A stretch of DNA of 18,877 nt from Rhodoferax sp. (lineage in GTDB: Bacteria > Pseudomonadota > Gammaproteobacteria > Burkholderiales > Burkholderiaceae_C). The stretch is taken from assembly GCA_030833685.1 (NCBI GenBank), contig JAURGS010000021.1, positions 1 through 18,877 on the forward strand, read 5' to 3'. The stretch's first letter is position 1. Each line of letters opens with the position of its first letter. A program made the translations under genes and the position numbers. This document shows, piece after piece, positions 7,375 to 14,599 of this stretch. The notes under the pieces were generated by a model, which ran no database searches, was not told the DNA's origin, and saw only the letters and a list, made by a program, of their open reading frames with translations.

Positions 7375-8138
7375 GCGCAGCAAGCAGTGGGCGTTTGCTG
7401 ATCGTCCCATCACCACTGGACTTCGGCTGCGATGAACAGATCGACTTGACTGAGGTCATACCGCTTGGAACCCTGCGCCAAGCCGCTGCCCTGAAGAACT
7501 GGGTATGCGAAAACGCCAAAACTACCCGAGCGTACCTAAAACGCATTGACGCGGTCGTGCCAATGGCCTGTGCCATTCAATCGATCCAGATTACCGAGTT
7601 ACCCCGTCAGGTCCACAAGTTAGGCGACCATGATGGCCAGTTCGATGCCCGGCATTTTCTGGAAGCTGCGCTCGCTGGAGAAGATATCGGACTGGTCAGT
7701 GAAGCTGGCATGCCTGCCGTCGCCGATCCTGGCTCATCTGTGGTGCGTGCAGCACACGCGCTCGGCCTGACGGTACTGCCCCTGGTCGGCCCGGTCTCCC
7801 TGCTGCTGGCCCTGGCCGCCAGCGGCCTGAATGGACAAAATTTTGCGTTTCACGGCTACCTGCCTACAGACGGTGCGGCCCGGGCGCAACGACTCAAACA
7901 ATTGGAGAGCGATGCCCTGCAAAGGGGGCAAACGAGTCTCTTTATCGAGACCCCTTACCGCAACTTGGCCACCTACCAGGCCGCAATCGACACCTTAAAA
8001 CCGACCACGAGGCTGAGCATCAGCTCCGGTCTGACCTTGAGCACCGGCAAAAGCCTAACGCTCACCGTTTCACAATGGCGCCAGCGCCCAGTACCGGTTG
8101 GTGGGCGAACACCAGCGATCTTCGGTGTGGGCCGTTGA
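7371..8138 (+). CDS. RsmI-like tetrapyrrole-methylase-family SAM methyltransferase
   Basis: The protein has 255 residues and belongs to the SAM-dependent tetrapyrrole methylase superfamily, nearest to RsmI, which 2'-O-methylates C1402 of 16S rRNA. The segment SEAGMPAVADPGSSVV (110-125) is followed by GPVSLLLALAASGL and FAFHGYLP (158-165), the RsmI order. FIETPYRN replaces the usual YEAPHR. The N-terminal half diverges: the canonical ATPIGNLxD and AEDTR motifs are not recognisable (VPSPLDFG and CENAKTTRAYL stand in their places). It is therefore probably a paralogue with another or unknown substrate, and I give no symbol. It is translationally coupled to yceF and ends 22 bp before the convergent sppA stop, with no clear terminator in the gap. 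Confidence 0.85.
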   Translation: MSAASSGRLLIVPSPLDFGCDEQIDLTEVIPLGTLRQAAALKNWVCENAKTTRAYLKRIDAVVPMACAIQSIQITELPRQVHKLGDHDGQFDARHFLEAALAGEDIGLVSEAGMPAVADPGSSVVRAAHALGLTVLPLVGPVSLLLALAASGLNGQNFAFHGYLPTDGAARAQRLKQLESDALQRGQTSLFIETPYRNLATYQAAIDTLKPTTRLSISSGLTLSTGKSLTLTVSQWRQRPVPVGGRTPAIFGVGR

Positions 8139-8160
8139 CAACCGCGCGTGGCCTGGCAGG

Positions 8161-9144
8161 CTATCTAAAGCTCTGACCCCAGCGAAGGCTCTGGATTGCA
8201 CCAGCGCCGAGTGCCGCACCAAAGCGCTTGACCAGACGCTCAGCGACGTTCTCACGGCGGGTGTAGTCCACGATTTCATCGGCGCCGACAACTTCTCGTG
8301 CAACAAAGTCCAGGCTGCCGAGCTGATCGGCCAAACCCATTCGCACAGCCTGCGCACCCGTCCAGAACAGGCCGCTAAAAGTCTGGGGTGTCTCGCGCAA
8401 GCGCTCGCCACGCCCCAGTTTGACCACCTCAATAAACTGCTCGTGAATCTGGTTCAACATGGATTGGGCATACTGGCGCTGCACGGGCGTCTGTGGGCTA
8501 AAGGGATCCATGAAGCCTTTGTTCTCACCCGCGGTCATCAGGCGCCGCTCCACGCCAAGCTTGTCCATCAGGCCAGTAAAGCCAAAGCCATCCATCAACA
8601 CGCCAATGCTGCCCACGATGCTGGCCTTGTCAACAAAAATTTTGTCAGCTGAGACCGCGATGTAATAGGCCGCAGAGGCACAGGCCTCTTCCACCACGGC
8701 GTAGACCGGCTTGCGATGCATGGCCTTGAGCCGCCGTATTTCATCATTGACGATACCCGCCTGGACCGGACTGCCGCCTGGAGAATTGATCAACAGCACA
8801 ACCGCTTTGGCGCCCGGGTCCTCAAAAGCCTCGCGCACAGCCGCCACCAAAAGATCAGAGCTGGCCTCAGAACCCGAGGCAATCTCACCGCGAATCTCAA
8901 CAACTGCTGTGTGGGGCTCGCTGATGGCAGCCTCGCTACCCGCACGGTAAAAAATCATCCAGGCCAGCGCCATCAAAAAACCCAGCCAAGTAAGCCGTAT
9001 GCCGTTGCGCCAGCGCCGAGCGACCCTTTGTTCCTTCAGCGTCTCGAACGCCAGCCGCTCCAGCACGGCCCGCTCCCAAGGCTGTGGCTGGTTCGGGGGA
9101 GGTGGCGTCGAGCCTACAGGCTCAGATGTTTCGGGCTCAGTCAT
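8161..9144 (-). CDS. sppA: Signal peptide peptidase SppA, short 36K type (S49 family)
   Basis: This membrane-anchored serine/lysine protease degrades leftover signal peptides. With the ATG at 9144 it has 327 residues. The N-terminus is Pro-rich and cytoplasmic, followed by a basic stretch (RVARRWRNGIR) and one transmembrane anchor at about 51-67. The S49 core begins at VVEIRGEI (81). INSPGGSP is at 119-126, nucleophile Ser157 in ACASAAYY, and general base Lys209 in AGENKGFMDPF. The Ser-Lys distance of 52 residues matches that of the short Bacillus SppA, so this is the single-domain form and not the 67K E. coli type. The frame extends to a GTG at 9198, inside the Rieske gene; the ATG lies 4 bp after the Rieske stop. 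It is the last gene of the rluC-HAD-Rieske-sppA unit. Confidence 0.93.
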   Translation of the reverse strand: MTEPETSEPVGSTPPPPNQPQPWERAVLERLAFETLKEQRVARRWRNGIRLTWLGFLMALAWMIFYRAGSEAAISEPHTAVVEIRGEIASGSEASSDLLVAAVREAFEDPGAKAVVLLINSPGGSPVQAGIVNDEIRRLKAMHRKPVYAVVEEACASAAYYIAVSADKIFVDKASIVGSIGVLMDGFGFTGLMDKLGVERRLMTAGENKGFMDPFSPQTPVQRQYAQSMLNQIHEQFIEVVKLGRGERLRETPQTFSGLFWTGAQAVRMGLADQLGSLDFVAREVVGADEIVDYTRRENVAERLVKRFGAALGAGAIQSLRWGQSFR

Positions 9145-9148
9145 ATGG

Positions 9149-9535
9149 CTAAAAAACAGTTTGAACAGCCGAAGAAGTATGCCAGTAGACCTTGCCACCC
9201 TCTTCGCTCATGGGTATTTTGACCAGGGCCCCACCGCAGGGTCCCGACACACATACACCTGTTGCCGGGTCGTAGAGCGCGGCGTGCGTAGAGCAGATCA
9301 GCCACCGTCCCGAGCCGTCAAAAAAACGGTTGGCCTGAAAGTCCATCTCCATGGGCAGGTGCACACATCGATTTAAATAGCCATGCACCTGACCTTGAAA
9401 ACGAACCGCAAACGCGTTCAAGACCTCGCCCCTGTACAAAACCTCAAAGGGTACCGCCAGGCCGCTCTCGACCAAGGCGCTGGTCTCGCATAAGAAGACT
9501 GGCTCCTCATCGCCTCGCTTAAGCGTATCAAGCAT
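9149..9535 (-). CDS. Small Rieske [2Fe-2S] protein
   Basis: The protein has 128 residues with the ATG at 9535. The Rieske cluster ligands are Cys57 and His59 in RCVHLPMEMDF, then Cys81 and His84 in LICSTHAALYD. GVCVSGPCGG and LVKIP follow, as in the ferredoxin-type Rieske proteins of dioxygenase and nitrite reductase systems. There is no signal peptide or transmembrane segment, so it should be cytoplasmic. It consists of the cluster domain alone, with no oxygenase or reductase partner in the window. The start overlaps the 3' end of the HAD gene by 8 bp. The frame is open to 9640, but the longer N-terminus is only HAD-gene shadow. The role is unknown; an electron-transfer function is inferred from the fold alone. 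Confidence 0.88.
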   Translation of the reverse strand: MLDTLKRGDEEPVFLCETSALVESGLAVPFEVLYRGEVLNAFAVRFQGQVHGYLNRCVHLPMEMDFQANRFFDGSGRWLICSTHAALYDPATGVCVSGPCGGALVKIPMSEEGGKVYWHTSSAVQTVF

Positions 9536-10184
9536 GGCGTCGCATCCATTCATGCAACTCGGCGACGCTGTGGGCCACATAGCGTGGAGACAGCTCTGCA
9601 AAAGCCTGCGGCTCATGCGCCCCGTAGCTGACTGCCACACTCGGGCACCCCGCTCGCTTGGCCATTAACAGGTCATGGGTGGTATCCCCAATCATCAAGG
9701 TTCGAGCCGGTGCCACGTCAAGCTCCTGCATGAGTTCATGCAACATCAACGGGTCGGGCTTGCCTGCCGTCTCATCGGCTGTTCTCGAGGAATCAAACAC
9801 ACCGGCCAAAGTCTGGGTTGCCAGAGCCGCATCCAAGCCTCGGCGGCTCTTGCCCGTTGCAACCGCGAGCAGGTAACCCTTTTCCTTCAGATCCGCTAGC
9901 AAGGCAAGCGCGCCCTCAAACATCGATATGTCGTGCTGGGCGGCAAAATAATGATGCCGATACCGATCACCCAGCGCCGCGTGCAGGTGTTCTGGAACAT
10001 CGGGCGCCGCGTGCGCCAGGGCCTGCTTGAGGCCCATGCCAATGACATACGATGCCTGCGCCAATGTGGGCTCCGTGCCGCCCACGTCGCGAACAGCGGC
10101 CTGAATGCTGCGGGCGATGATTGCCGTGGAATCAAATAAGGTGCCATCCCAATCGAAAGCAATCAGGTCGAATTGACGTTTCAT
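9528..10184 (-). CDS. HAD-superfamily phosphatase, phosphoglycolate phosphatase-like
   Basis: The 218-residue protein is a HAD subfamily IA hydrolase. Motif I is FDWDGTLFDS (nucleophile Asp11, acid/base Asp13), motif II Thr110 in VATGKS, motif III Lys142 in GKPDP, and motif IV GDTTHD with Asp167 and Asp171. A helical cap lies between about residues 16 and 85. The pattern resembles Gph-type enzymes that hydrolyse 2-phosphoglycolate, a DNA-repair and photorespiration by-product, but substrate cannot be fixed from sequence. Its ATG overlaps the rluC stop by 4 bp (ATGA), and the next gene begins inside its last codons, so translation of all three is probably coupled. Co-location with rluC is common in beta- and gammaproteobacteria, as I recall. 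Confidence 0.9.
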   Translation of the reverse strand: MKRQFDLIAFDWDGTLFDSTAIIARSIQAAVRDVGGTEPTLAQASYVIGMGLKQALAHAAPDVPEHLHAALGDRYRHHYFAAQHDISMFEGALALLADLKEKGYLLAVATGKSRRGLDAALATQTLAGVFDSSRTADETAGKPDPLMLHELMQELDVAPARTLMIGDTTHDLLMAKRAGCPSVAVSYGAHEPQAFAELSPRYVAHSVAELHEWMRRHA

Positions 10185-11212
10185 GGTAACTGCGGGGCAA
10201 CTAGCGCCCAGTCCGAAAAAGCCTCCAGCTCTGCTGGGAGATCTGATGTGAAAGTCTGCCTGTCGCCCGTGCTGGGGTGATTCAATTCCAGACGCCAGGC
10301 GTGCAGAAACATGCGCTTAAGCGCGGGCACGGCGCGTCTTGCCAACTGTTTATTCAATTCGAAATCACCGTATTTTTCATCGCCCAAAATGGGGTGTCCC
10401 TCACTGCACAAATGAACCCGTATCTGATGCGTTCGGCCGGTCTTGATGGTGACCTCCAGCAAAGAGCAACTGGTGCCAGTGGACTGAACCCGCACCAAAC
10501 TGACGGCACTCAGCCCATCAGAGTCATCTTTACCCACCACCCGGACACGCCGCTCGCCGGGCTGGTCGCCATCACCAGGGCTTAAAAATTTATGCAATGG
10601 CTTGTCAATCACCTTGCGTGTGACAGGCCAAGCACCCTTGACCAAAGCCAGATAGGTCTTACCCGTCTGGCGCGATCGCAACTGGTCCTGTAAATTCTTC
10701 AGGACACTGCGCTTTTTTGCCACCATGAGTAAACCGCTGGTGCCGCGGTCAAGGCGGTGCACCAGTTCCAGAAACTTGGCCTCAGGCCGGGCCATGCGCA
10801 GTTGCTCAATCACACCAAAACTCACACCCGAGCCACCATGAACCGCCAAACCACTGGGCTTGTCTATCACCAAAAAACCGTCGTCTTCAAAAACTATAGG
10901 CAAACTGAAACCCACTGAGTTGTGCGCACCGTGGCGCATCTGCTCAGACTTGATTTCGGACTGCTGCGACACCCTCACAGGAGGAATACGCACCGACTGT
11001 CCCCTCACCAGACGCGTATCAGCCTTGACCCGCCCTTTGTCCACGCGGACCTGCCCTGCACGAATCAAGCGGTAGATATGGGTTTTGGGGACGCCTTTGA
11101 GGCGCCGAATCAAAAAATTGTCAACACGCTGCCCAGAGTCATTCTCATCAACAAGAATCGTCTGGACTTTCACGCTGTCCGGTGAGGGTTTGACATCTAT
11201 AATCCGATTCAC
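10181..11212 (-). CDS. rluC: 23S rRNA pseudouridine synthase RluC
   Basis: RluC isomerises uridines 955, 2504 and 2580 of 23S rRNA in E. coli. An S4 RNA-binding domain (GQRVDNFLIRRLKGVPKTHIY and following) precedes the RluA-type catalytic domain. The catalytic Asp is in HRLDRGTSGL (Asp155 when starting at 11212), and GRTHQIRVHL lies near the C-terminus. The start is uncertain. The frame is open to 11389 with no convincing ATG. GTG at 11212 (343 residues) and GTG at 11173 (330 residues) are the main options, both with poor SD. I chose 11212 because the sequence resembles the E. coli N-terminus a little upstream of SVKVQ. It heads the HAD-Rieske-sppA unit and diverges from rne, as in E. coli. 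Confidence 0.92.
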   Translation of the reverse strand: MNRIIDVKPSPDSVKVQTILVDENDSGQRVDNFLIRRLKGVPKTHIYRLIRAGQVRVDKGRVKADTRLVRGQSVRIPPVRVSQQSEIKSEQMRHGAHNSVGFSLPIVFEDDGFLVIDKPSGLAVHGGSGVSFGVIEQLRMARPEAKFLELVHRLDRGTSGLLMVAKKRSVLKNLQDQLRSRQTGKTYLALVKGAWPVTRKVIDKPLHKFLSPGDGDQPGERRVRVVGKDDSDGLSAVSLVRVQSTGTSCSLLEVTIKTGRTHQIRVHLCSEGHPILGDEKYGDFELNKQLARRAVPALKRMFLHAWRLELNHPSTGDRQTFTSDLPAELEAFSDWALVAPQLP

Positions 11213-11733
11213 CAGCGACGCGATTGATTGATAAATGAAGACGGCGTGAGTAACGCCCAAGTGTTTCCGAATTTTAGGGCACACTGCGCTTCGCTCGCTG
11301 GGTATGTCGGTACGGTCGCCACACCCCATTCGTCGCATGCGGCTATTGCGCATGCCGGTTAAAGGATGTTGCGGGCAAGACGACGCCATGAAACACTGAA
11401 ACGGAATACCTAGAAACTCGCAGGCCTAGCCTGTGAGCGGATCGAAGCAATGATGTTGGTTTGGTTTTACTTGTTATCACCCATCTGTATGGGGCTTGGC
11501 TATTGGACCCAAGAATCCCAGACAAAGCGGCGGAACACTTTTGTTCCCGCCAAGCAGATGGCTGCGCGCAAACCACCAATGTTTTTCTTATCGCCGACGT
11601 CCCGCGCCCTTGACCCGGTCTGATTACTGACCGGATCGCTTCGGCAATTCCCCTCGTTTCATCGCGCCTGTTCACGTACTCATCGCTCGTATAGAGCTGT
11701 GTTGGTATTTGATTGTGACGAAGGACTGCACCC
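11213..11733 (+). promoter_or_regulatory. rluC-rne divergent gap; hairpin-rich rne leader
   Basis: This is the only gap over 300 bp and holds no credible gene. Hairpins seen on the plus strand: GCATGCG (11335-11341) with CGCATGC (11349-11355), loop of 7; a 9-bp stem, one G-U pair, 11417-11425 with 11429-11437, loop CTA; GGCGGAACA (11529-11537) with TGTTCCCGCC (11542-11551), one bulge and loop CTTT; and CCGGTC (11615-11620) with GACCGG (11629-11634), loop of 8. None has a U-tract, so they are not terminators. In E. coli the long rne 5' leader carries hairpins through which RNase E represses its own synthesis. By analogy this may be such a leader. A TATAAT at 11198-11203, with a weak -35 CTGTCC 17 bp upstream, could start a transcript covering all of it. 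Confidence 0.55.
11721..11725 (+). promoter_or_regulatory. rne ribosome binding site
   Basis: AAGGA lies 8 nt before the ATG at 11734 and fixes the rne start, which also gives the family N-terminus MKRMLINATQAEERR. It lies about 85 nt after the last strong leader hairpin. Confidence 0.75.
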
Positions 11734-14550
11734 ATGAAACGGATGTTGATCAACGCAACCCAAGCTGAAGAAAGACGCTTGGCAGTTGTGGACGGGCAAA
11801 AATTGCTCGACTATGAAATTGAAATCGAAGGTCGGGAACAACGAAAAGGAAACATTTATAAAGCTGTTGTTACCCGGGTAGAGCCCTCGCTGGAGGCTTG
11901 TTTTGTTGACTATGGTGAAGAACGGCACGGTTTTTTGCCGTTCAAGGAGATTTCCAAACAGTATTTTGCCGCCGGTGTCGCTGTCAGTCAGGCTCGGATT
12001 CAAGACGTCATCAAAGAGGGACAGGAGCTTTTCGTTCAGGTTGAGAAAGAGGAGCGTGGCAACAAAGGTGCTGCGCTGACCACCTTCATTTCTTTGGCAG
12101 GACGCTACGTGGTCCTGATGCCTAACAACCCGCGTGGGGGCGGCGTCTCCAGACGCATTGAAGGCGAGGATCGCGCAGAGCTCAAAGAGGCCCTCGATCA
12201 GCTCGAATACCCCAACGGCATGAGCATCATTGCCCGCACCGCGGGCATCGGACGCAGTGCGCCTGAGCTTCAGTGGGACTTGAACTACCTGCTCAAACTG
12301 TGGGAAGCCATCGACGGCGCTGGCAAAAGCGGCAAAGGCGCTTTCCTGATTTACCAGGAGTCCAGCCTTGTCATCCGGGCAATTCGCGATTACTTCAATC
12401 ACGATATTGGCGACATCCTGATCGACACCGATGATGTGTACGAACAGGCTCAACAGTTCATGGCGCACGTCATGCCTGAGCACGCCAGCCGCGTCAAACG
12501 TTACCGTGACGATGCGCCGCTTTTTTCGCGGTTTCAAATCGAACACCAGATTGAGACTGCGTACGCCCGCACCGTGCCGCTGCCAAGCGGTGGCGCGATC
12601 GTGATCGACCACACCGAGGCTCTGGTCTCCGTGGACGTGAATTCCGCGCGTGCAATCAAAGGCGGCGACATCGAAGAAACTGCCACCCGCACCAACCTGG
12701 AGGCTGCCGATGAAGTAGCCCGGCAGATGCGCCTTCGTGACCTCGGCGGCCTGATCGTGATCGACTTCATCGACATGGAAGAAAGCCGCAATCGCCGCGA
12801 CGTAGAAAACCGACTGCGCGATGCCCTGCGCCAGGACCGCGCCCGCGTTCAATTCGGTAGCATCAGCAAATTCGGCCTAATGGAAATGAGCCGCCAGCGG
12901 CTCAAGCCTGCCTTATCTGAAGGCGCATCCATTCCTTGCCCCCGCTGTGGTGGCTCGGGCCATGTCCGCGACACCGAATCCAGCGCGCTTCAGATCTTGC
13001 GCATGATCCAGGAGGAGTCGCTCAAAGAAAACACCGCAACCGTGCTGTGCCAGGTGCCCGTGGAGGTCGCCTCTTTTCTGCTCAATGAAAAGCGCACGGA
13101 GATTGCCAAGATCGAGATCAAACAGCGCATCAATGTGTTGATCGTTCCCCTGAAGTCGCTTGAAACGCCAAATTACAAGCTCGAGCGCCTCAAGCACGAC
13201 GACGCTCGCCTAGACCACATGGGCGTAAGCTACAAAATGGGTCAGGAAGCGGAAGAAACCACTGCTGTGACGCGTCGCTCTCAGGAGCCCACGAACCGCC
13301 AGACACCTGTGATCAAGGGCGTCTTACCTGATGCACCGGCCCCCGCAGCACCTTCGGCCGCGCCACAGGCGGTCCCTCATGCAACGCCACTCGAAGCCGT
13401 AACTGCGCCCAAAGAAGCAGGCGGATTCATGGGATGGATCAAAAGCCTGTTCGGCTCTGGCAACGCAGAAGCGGTCCCCCCCGCGCAGCCGCCAAAAGGC
13501 GCGCCGTCTGGCGAGAGCGAACGTGGCCCGCGACGTGGCCGGCAGCGCGGCGAACAGCGTACCCAGCGAGGCGATCGCGGCGAGGACGATCGCGGCGCGC
13601 GAGGCGATAGCTCCAGTCGCAACGCCCAAGGAAAATCTGAAGGTCGAAACGAAAACCGCCGCTCGCGTGGTGGCCGTGGTGACCGATCTGGGCGCACGTA
13701 CAGCGAGGAGAAAGTCCTTGCCGCTGACTCTTCTCAAGAACGCGACCAGTTGCCTGCAGCAACTACAGAAGCTCAAATCAGCGGATCAGAGGGCCAAAGT
13801 TCAAACCGCGGTGAGCGTGGCGCACGTCGTTCTGAGCGCCAGGGCGCAAGGCCAGATGGCGAACTGCGAGGCTCGCGTGGCAAACGCGGTAGCGAAGACC
13901 TCACTGCCGCAAGTCCAGACGACGTCTCAGAGCAAGGTGGTGTACCGGCAAACCCAGAGGGCTCACCGCCGACCAATGGGGGTGGCACGCGTGAGCGTCG
14001 GCCACGCGATCGCTACGGTCGCGATCGCCGACCGCGCCAGGCTGAAGCCACAGCGTTGGAAGTCACCAGCGAAGCGTCGTTCACCCCGGCGAGCACGCCA
14101 GCGGACACTCAGGACGAGGCCAGCCCACGCAGGTCCTACTTTGACCTTGCTGCGCAGGCGCCAAACGGCGCTGAACACCCACAGCAAACACAGGCCAGCG
14201 AAGTCGCACATGCACACCAGAGGACAGTGACCGTCAGCAGCGCTGAGGCGGCACAGACTCCTGCGGAAAAGGCCAAGCCGCAGGCATTCATGCCATCTAT
14301 CGCAGCCTATCACCTGCCCCACCAGGAGCTTGAACTTCTGGCCACCTCGGCTGGTTTGATTTGGGTGAACTCTGATGCTCAGAGGGTTGCTCAGGCGCAG
14401 GCCGCTATCCAGGCTGAACCCAAGGCCATCCACAGTCCCCGTGAGCGGCGCGAGCCTGCACCAGCGGATGACAGGCCGTTGATCTTGGTTGAAACACGAC
14501 GTGACTTAAGCCAAGTGCGTCTGCCCTTCGAGCAATCAGCCAATCCCTGA
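11734..14550 (+). CDS. rne: Ribonuclease E
   Basis: RNase E is the main endonuclease of mRNA decay and rRNA/tRNA processing and the scaffold of the degradosome at the inner membrane. The 938 residues split in two. The catalytic half (1 to about 500) has an S1 domain (about 37-120), the 5'-sensor residues Arg168-Thr169 (ARTAGIG), metal ligands Asp301 and Asp344 with Asn303 (VDVNSAR, VIDFIDME), and the Zn-link CPRC at 402-405. All lie within about two residues of their E. coli positions. The second half is low-complexity. It has a likely amphipathic membrane-binding helix GGFMGWIKSLFGSG (563-576), Arg/Gly-rich RNA-binding stretches (about 597-655 and 691-768), and a more ordered end (about 856-934, with ELLATSAGLIWVNSD). 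Tail length and the helix separate it from RNase G. Confidence 0.97.
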   Translation: MKRMLINATQAEERRLAVVDGQKLLDYEIEIEGREQRKGNIYKAVVTRVEPSLEACFVDYGEERHGFLPFKEISKQYFAAGVAVSQARIQDVIKEGQELFVQVEKEERGNKGAALTTFISLAGRYVVLMPNNPRGGGVSRRIEGEDRAELKEALDQLEYPNGMSIIARTAGIGRSAPELQWDLNYLLKLWEAIDGAGKSGKGAFLIYQESSLVIRAIRDYFNHDIGDILIDTDDVYEQAQQFMAHVMPEHASRVKRYRDDAPLFSRFQIEHQIETAYARTVPLPSGGAIVIDHTEALVSVDVNSARAIKGGDIEETATRTNLEAADEVARQMRLRDLGGLIVIDFIDMEESRNRRDVENRLRDALRQDRARVQFGSISKFGLMEMSRQRLKPALSEGASIPCPRCGGSGHVRDTESSALQILRMIQEESLKENTATVLCQVPVEVASFLLNEKRTEIAKIEIKQRINVLIVPLKSLETPNYKLERLKHDDARLDHMGVSYKMGQEAEETTAVTRRSQEPTNRQTPVIKGVLPDAPAPAAPSAAPQAVPHATPLEAVTAPKEAGGFMGWIKSLFGSGNAEAVPPAQPPKGAPSGESERGPRRGRQRGEQRTQRGDRGEDDRGARGDSSSRNAQGKSEGRNENRRSRGGRGDRSGRTYSEEKVLAADSSQERDQLPAATTEAQISGSEGQSSNRGERGARRSERQGARPDGELRGSRGKRGSEDLTAASPDDVSEQGGVPANPEGSPPTNGGGTRERRPRDRYGRDRRPRQAEATALEVTSEASFTPASTPADTQDEASPRRSYFDLAAQAPNGAEHPQQTQASEVAHAHQRTVTVSSAEAAQTPAEKAKPQAFMPSIAAYHLPHQELELLATSAGLIWVNSDAQRVAQAQAAIQAEPKAIHSPRERREPAPADDRPLILVETRRDLSQVRLPFEQSANP

Positions 14551-14569
14551 TTCGGGACGCTGACAAAGC

Positions 14570-14595
14570 AAAAAAGGCGCCTCGGCGCCTTTTTT
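14570..14595. terminator. Bidirectional intrinsic terminator between rne and hemY
   Basis: Six A's, then GGCGC (14576-14580), loop CTCG, GCGCC (14585-14589), then six T's. The A and T runs make it symmetrical, so it gives a hairpin plus U-tract on either strand. It ends rne on the plus strand and the hem operon on the minus strand. The gap between the two stop codons is 49 bp. Confidence 0.9.
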
Positions 14596-14599
14596 GTCT

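Noticed and set aside
8139..8160. Terminator between the convergent RsmI-like gene and sppA
   Set aside because: Only a tiny imperfect hairpin (GCCTGGCAGGC) without a T-tract is seen just inside the sppA side.
11190..11203. TTGACA and TATAAT side by side on the plus strand
   Set aside because: They are only 2 bp apart, so they cannot be the -35 and -10 of one promoter. The TATAAT alone is kept as a weak rne promoter candidate.
11680..12852. 390-codon open frame antisense to rne
   Set aside because: It lies opposite the highly conserved RNase E catalytic half and shows no recognisable protein pattern; it results from codon bias.
13570..14035. Repeated GCGATCGC-like octamers in rne
   Set aside because: They fall in Arg/Gly/Asp codon runs of the tail and are explained by coding for RGD/DRG repeats, not by an intergenic repeat family.
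13523..14230. 235-codon plus-strand frame inside the RNase E tail
   Set aside because: The GC-rich, Arg/Gly-coding low-complexity region keeps other frames open; the translation is a biased Ala/Arg string with no start signal.
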